Assembly: GCA_023846275.1 (NCBI GenBank)
Contig: CM043874.1
Location: 23,245,130-23,309,129, forward strand
Length of the DNA: 64,000 bases
Reading direction: 5' to 3'
DNA from: Vanilla planifolia
Lineage: Eukaryota > Streptophyta > Magnoliopsida > Asparagales > Orchidaceae
Part shown: piece by piece, positions 58,681 to 64,000 of the stretch
Position numbering within the stretch: the stretch's first letter is position 1
Layout of the letters: each line of letters begins with the position of its first letter
Notes under the pieces: model-generated
What the model saw: the letters and a program-made list of their open reading frames with translations, nothing else
What the model was told of the DNA's origin: nothing
Databases searched by the model: none
Position numbers and translations under genes: made by a program

Positions 58681-61600
58681 GGCTCAAAAGAACATAAGGT
58701 TAGACTCAACATAGCCAATTATCAACTCATGGAAGAGTTGAATAAAGAGGAAACCTATTAGTACCAAAAAGGAAGGTCTAAATGGCTAACTAATGGTGGA
58801 AAAACACAAAAGTTTTACTTGCCTTTCTTAAAGACAATATTTAAACCTCATATTGTTAGGATTAAAGGTGAAGATGGCCTAAAGGCATCAGGTCAAGAGT
58901 AGCTACAAAATGCTAGTCATTAATACTTTAAAGAGATTTTAGCTATAATGTGGGCTTTTAGTCATGATGAAACACTAAATTATTTTTCTTAACTTATTTC
59001 TTAAGAACACAACCAATTTCTTGCAAAAAAGTGAAATTAGAGGAAGTTTGTCAAGTGGTGTTTCAATTGGATAATGACAATGTTGTGGCTTCAAATGGAT
59101 TTAATGATGTGTCTTTCACTACTTTCTAAAACATCATAGGTTTGGATGTTATGGATGCAACAGTGAAATTCATAGTAGGTGGTGTTATCCTCAAGAGAAT
59201 TGCCAGTTTTCATCCGAAAGTTCAATAATCTAGTCACCTTTTAGGATTTTAGACCTATATGTATTAGAAAGTTTATTGGAAAAATTTTAAGCGAGCTCTA
59301 GTCCAAAAAATTGCAACATCTTTTAAGCAAAATTATTTCACCATAGAAAGCTGATTCCATAAAAAAAAAAGGGAGATGGTTGACAATGTTTTGATTGCTC
59401 AAGAGTTAGTGACATCATTGAATAGGAAAATTAGGGTAAGAAACTACATAAAAAAGTTGAGTATTAAAAATGCTTTCAATAATATATTATGAGACATTCT
59501 TTTTAAAGTACTACGTAAATTTAATTTTTCAACCAAGTTCAATTCCTCAGTAAAAAATCTCATCAATAACAGATAAATATCCATTATAATAAATGACTCT
59601 CTACATCGGTTCTTCCAACCACAAAGAGGTTTATTGCAAGGTAACCCAATTACCTTATTATTTTTCATCATTATAGTGGAATTCTTTAGTAGAGGATTAA
59701 AATAGAACTTGAGCAATATGATAATTATGCATTATTCCACAACAATGGGTACACTAACAATAACACATTTCAACTATATCGATAACATCATAATATTTAG
59801 TAGAGGAGATTTAAGATCCTTAAAAGGCATTCACAAGCATCTTGAGTCCTTGCAAAAGACCTTAGGCATGCAATTAAATAAGAAAAATGCAAATTTTATG
59901 CCTTGGGTAAGTTGAAAGAAGTCATAAGTAGAAGAGCTAAAAACAGTTTAGCATTTAAGCAAGGTTTAATCTTCATAACTTATTTGGGGTGTCTAATATA
60001 CAATAACAGAAAGAATTCTTTATATTTTCAACATTTAATACAAAAATTGTTAAACAAAATAACTAGTTAGAAGCAGTAACTACTAACAATGCGAGGCAAA
60101 TTAATATTTGTTAAGCATGTACTAAATTTGATCTTAACTCATGCATTAATGCCTAGGCTTCCTCCCATATACACAATAATGAGATTAGAAAAGTTAATGA
60201 ATGCATTCTTTTGGGGAGATACAAAGAGTAAGCATAAACATCACTAAATCAAATGAGAAAGATAAGTGAGCAATGAGAGGAAAATGGACTTGGCATAAGG
60301 AAGCTAAGTGATATTGGTCTGGCATATTTAGTCAAGAAAATTTGAAAAATGCTAATAGATTAATCCCTTTGGGTGGAATATATAAATGTTAACTACTTGA
60401 ATGAGAAGCACAAATATATCACATATGACATGTAGTAGATATGGAAAAACAAAAGAGTTAGTCTCAACTTTGGTGCATCAATCTATTGCAAATTGTAAAG
60501 TCTTCTAAACTTTAAAAAATGATGGTAGTTTTGTACTAAAATTTTCCTATTATGTAATTAGGAGCAAGAGTTTTGAGAAGACCTCTAGGAAAAGAATATG
60601 TAATAAGAGAATCCCCACCAAAATATCAATTACGTCCCTTTTCAGATCAACTGAAAAAATTACATTTCCAACATGCATCCAAGTGCCCTCACTATCTTAT
60701 TAGGGACACTCTAGATCATATTTTTACAAAATGTTATATTACACAATATTTTTTATCTTTCTGTGACACAACTTTAGATAATCATATCAAGATATGTTAA
60801 CTGATTGCATCTCTCTTAAATCAATAATGATAGGGTATCAAAAGAAGCTCAAAAAATTGGGAAGTGATGAATCTCATTGCATTCCTAATTTGCTAATATA
60901 TAAGTATATATAGAAAGCTAGAACCATGAAGATATATAATAAAATAACTAAATCAAAATGGTTAGTAATTAAGAATATTAATTGGCAATCCATAAGGGCT
61001 ATCTTATTAGTACAAATATAGCAAATAGATCAAGTTCTACTATAGCTTGACTTACTCCCTCCATTTCAAAAAGTTAAATTTTGTGAGAAAATCTTATGGA
61101 CAGCCCCCTCAATACTTGTAGTTTAAAGTGAACTTACATGAAGTTCACAAGCATAATCGAGCCATTATGGTAGCATTAATCTATGTTAATGACTCTAATG
61201 TGCTTTAATCCTTTGCTCAAACAGTTGTACTAAACTCATCATAGGAAGCTACAATTTTTGACATTATTAAGAGTATACAATGGTATTTTAGTCAATAATT
61301 TTTTGAGGTAATCATCATCTCTAGTGCTATAATCTAATCAAAATGATATTAATACCATAGCTCCACTTTGGTCTATTGTGGATAACTCCAACAAATTAAG
61401 TAAATGGAAAACTAGTCACAAATCACTTGGAATAACATTAAAAAGGAGGAAACCAAAGTTGCAAGGGCTCTTGCAAAAATTCTAGATTACAACTCTTCAG
61501 TTTGATCCAATGTGGGGAATCAAACATATACATCATACCAAATCTCCTTGGGCAACCTCATATTCATATTATGTTAGCCCCTTCTCAATCACCTTGGATA

Positions 61601-61949
61601 TGAGACACTCTGATCGGGTGCCAATAAAGTTTCAATATTTAACCATTGTTCATTTGGGTGCTTCATCAGACTTAGAGAACTCTCTCATCATATTCCAACG
61701 ACGACTCATCTTTACTATTCAAATTATAGCTCTACGACTTGATAAGAGACCAATTTATTTTTTCACATCAAACAAGTAGATTGGAGCAACCACTTTGCAC
61801 AATCTCTTACATGTCTGATGTCTACATATTACTAATTGTTCTATACATCGTTATCTTTGTTTTCACATGGCCACAACAACCCTTGTGTTTTATTCACAAT
61901 TCCTGTATTTTTATACTATCAATAAAACAGTTTTATTTTAAAAAAAAAA
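58681..61949 (+). mobile_element. Decayed L1-type LINE, 5'-truncated (LINE-4)
   Basis: A plus-strand LINE fragment. The linker SKWLTNGGKTQKFYLPFLK (about 58765) starts it. RT pieces follow: FFQPQRGLLQGNPITLLFF (about 59610), then THFNYIDNIIIFSRGD (about 59760). In that last piece the active-site pair is Asp-Asn instead of Asp-Asp. LESLQKTLGMQLNKKNANF continues it. The zf-RVT segment is SKCPHYLIRDTLDHIFTKCY (about 60673). A possible RNase H zone lies at 61080-61500 but is not clear. The 3' end shows AATAAA at 61921-61926 and A10 at 61940-61949. ORF1 and the endonuclease are missing, as expected from 5' truncation during LINE insertion. Confidence 0.75.
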
Positions 61950-63270
61950 CTAAAAAGGATTGATATTTGAGCATCTCCAAATAACCTTCTTTAGGTAGCT
62001 TGTTCTCATCACTAAATATTTATGTACACATTCTCTTGACATATTTAAATAGTTTTCAATAAAATTAACCAGATTTTTTTCATCTAATTAAAAGATGATT
62101 CTTTGACATTGTCTTGTGAAAAATAACAACTTGGTGAAATAAATTCAATCAATTCATACCCATCTATAAACAAATCATTTGAACTGGATCAGCTAGTATG
62201 ATTTGGTGACGCTCAAAAGCTTCTCACCTACCTCAAACTTACAATCCCTAGCCATTGTTGTCTTCGCTACAGGAGAAAACAACATTGTCATGCCCCATAG
62301 AATTGACAAACATTTCTCAGTTTAAGCATCATGCTTTGCAGCGATTGAGTAGATGCCAAACAATTTCACTCATTAACATGATCACCTTCCCTTAATCAAA
62401 TCAAGAACTTTAATGACACAAAAAAAATTCAAAAAGAACATTTTAGAAATTCATGCCAAAACATAAAAAAAAAACATTTTTATTTATATTAAATATTTTA
62501 AAAAAAATTGAACTGTTTTTAAATATATATTTTTCTACAACATCTACTACAATAAAACATTAATACAATAGACATTGAAAGTATATCCACTGTTGACTCC
62601 TTTGATCATTTCGTTGAAGGGAAATAAAAGATTGCCATGGCAGACGTAATGCGAAGGCTTCTGGATTAGAGTGTTGATCTTTGTGTTGGGAGAATTCTTC
62701 CAAGCAAAGATGTGGAATTTGTAAGTTTCCATTCCTATTACTTCCAAGCTACTTCATCTATACTAAGCATTTGAACTGCCCAGTGTGTGTTTTTCCCTTC
62801 TTTTTATTTCATTTTCACGGTATAAATAAATGAAATATCTTTAAAATTTAGGAAAAAAATATACTATCAGAAGCATTTTAAAAGATGTCTAAAATGTTTT
62901 TAGAATATAATTCATCAAAAAAAAAAAAAAAAGGTTGTATTGGGTAGGTTTGTTTGTAACTATGACTACAAACAAAATCAAGAGATGAACCCACCATCCT
63001 CAATGTTAAAAAAACAATTGCCTTAAAGCTCAACTTCTAATACTTCTCTTCATGTAATGTTCTTACTAAAAGATGGGTCAATCTCTGGCTCTTGGTTTGC
63101 CATTCACCCTCTTTGCTTATCATATTACAAACAATAGTGTTAACTTCACAAGCTAAGCTATATTTGTTCATTCATTTTGAATTGTTGTTTGAGCAAAAAG
63201 TTGTCCCATGTTACACAAAACCGATAAATCTAATTTGAAAATATCGTTTTTCACCATTTTTTTCATATTC
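61950..63270. other. Intergenic region upstream of gene B
   Basis: AT-rich with several A-runs (for example 62919-62932). Apart from the weak LINE scrap, nothing is recognised. Confidence 0.5.
62547..62747 (-). mobile_element. Possible LINE zf-RVT scrap
   Basis: The minus-strand open frame reads YKFHIFAWKNSPNTKINTLI, resembling the start of the zf-RVT segment of plant LINEs. It is only 66 codons long and lacks the cysteines, so the call is weak. Confidence 0.25.
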
Positions 63271-63279
63271 ATAAGCATT

Positions 63280-63294
63280 TATATATATATATAT
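63280..63294 (+). promoter_or_regulatory. TA-rich tract, possible TATA element of gene B
   Basis: A run tatatatatata lies about 285 bp upstream of the chosen ATG and about 185 bp upstream of the CT-rich leader. It could be a TATA element or simply a short microsatellite. Confidence 0.3.
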
Positions 63295-63476
63295 TCAAGT
63301 GATAAATTGTTTAACCAGAACAAAGGAAAATCCTCCCACAGAAAAATGTAGCTATCGCACACAGCCTGCTCCAGCCGGCAATGGGTTTCGATTCTCAGCT
63401 TTCAAATAATCTCATCATATTGTTTATAAATTTATTTGTCTTTCCTGCAACGCAACAAAGAAATCACCATCACCGG

Positions 63477-63503
63477 CCTCTCTCTCTCTCTTCCCTTCCC
63501 TCC
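63477..63503 (+). promoter_or_regulatory. CT-rich leader tract of gene B
   Basis: Alternating CT followed by ttcccttccctccc. Pyrimidine-rich tracts of this kind are common in plant 5' UTRs and suggest that this stretch is transcribed leader, not coding. Confidence 0.5.
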
Positions 63504-63566
63504 CATATAATAAATTCCTTTGTTTTGGCAGAAAACAGAAGAAGCTGTACAGGTGATAGAGAAAAG

Positions 63567-63660
63567 ATGGTATTTGTTGGAGTTGGAGGGAAGAAGATGG
63601 GCCTGAGCAATCCCAAACCTGTGACTATTGAGCTCAATCGATTGGAGAATCTACTCAAAG
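63567..63660 (+). CDS. Gene B first coding exon (partial gene, continues past window)
   Basis: Encodes MVFVGVGGKKMGLSNP, then KPVTIELNRLENLLK plus one base of the next codon, before a perfect donor AAAG|GTAAGT at 63661. The ATG has A at -3 and G at +4, a favourable plant context. The frame is also open upstream to an in-frame ATG at 63381, which would add 62 residues including a hydrophobic stretch (LIILFINLFVFPA). The CT-rich tract inside that extension argues for a 5' UTR, so the downstream start is preferred. The last residues look like the beginning of a helical or coiled-coil region. I do not recognise the family. The next exon was not identified in the remaining 340 bp and probably lies outside. 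Confidence 0.6.
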
Positions 63661-64000
63661 GTAAGTATAACTCATGGCCTTTTAATCTATTCAAACTGTA
63701 GTTGTGCTATATTATGTCAACATATTTATTCAGTAAGAACATGAAACCTTGCTTTTGAGTTTAATCTCATGATTGTTTAGTTTTCTATATAGAAAGTAAT
63801 CTTTTCTCTTTGTTATTACTTTTGAGGTCACTGAATTCGTCTATTAATTGCATAGTTTGCTTGGCCAATTTTTTGTATTTAAAGGGTATATTCATTTTGT
63901 CATTTGATAATTGAAGTTTTTAATAACAACTATTTGTTTGCAATAATAGGAAAAGATCAATTCAAGTAAATTATATAAATAATTAATACCTAATGATGTA

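Overview
This window looks like nuclear DNA from a large-genome seed plant, possibly a gymnosperm. It is very AT-rich, has plant-type splice sites, contains one gene with introns of 14 and 20 kb, and is otherwise packed with decayed plant retroelements (L1-type LINEs, Ty3/gypsy, Ty1/copia). It also holds a fragment of chloroplast DNA. The lineage is inferred from architecture, not from a species marker.

Layout. 1-4545: remains of a Ty3/gypsy element on the minus strand, a scrap of copia gag and an (AT)n tract. 4546-10600: a GC-rich, nearly full-length but dead LINE on the minus strand (ORF1 with a zinc knuckle; ORF2 with endonuclease, reverse transcriptase, zf-RVT and RNase H). 10600-16200: AT-rich intergenic DNA with a foldback/MITE-like hairpin and microsatellites. 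16321-55475: gene A on the plus strand, six exons that join in phase into a 337-residue predicted membrane protein of unknown function. 63567 to the window end: the first exon of gene B (plus strand), which continues outside.

Gene A's introns hold most of the remaining content. Intron 1 (14.2 kb) has an LTR-like segment, a rearranged LINE whose endonuclease/RT part is present twice, and gypsy fragments. Intron 2 (3.4 kb) has nothing I recognise. Intron 3 (20.1 kb) holds a compound plastid insertion (psaA, rpoC2 and rps2 pieces in a row), a tandem repeat, a minus-strand LINE split by a probable solo LTR, and a 7.5-kb copia-type LTR retrotransposon on the minus strand with both LTRs, a 5-bp target duplication, an initiator-Met primer site and a polypurine tract. 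Introns 4 and 5 are short (80 and 376 bp). Between genes A and B lie an LTR-like segment and a further decayed LINE ending in AATAAA plus A10.

No CRISPR array, operon, tRNA or rRNA gene was seen. I found no convincing new biological system. The most notable items are the chloroplast-derived block, the tolerance of gene A for 38 kb of intron, the dyad repeats inside the copia LTRs, and the loss of one catalytic Asp codon in the GC-rich LINE. Element boundaries without a target duplication or poly(A) tail are approximate.
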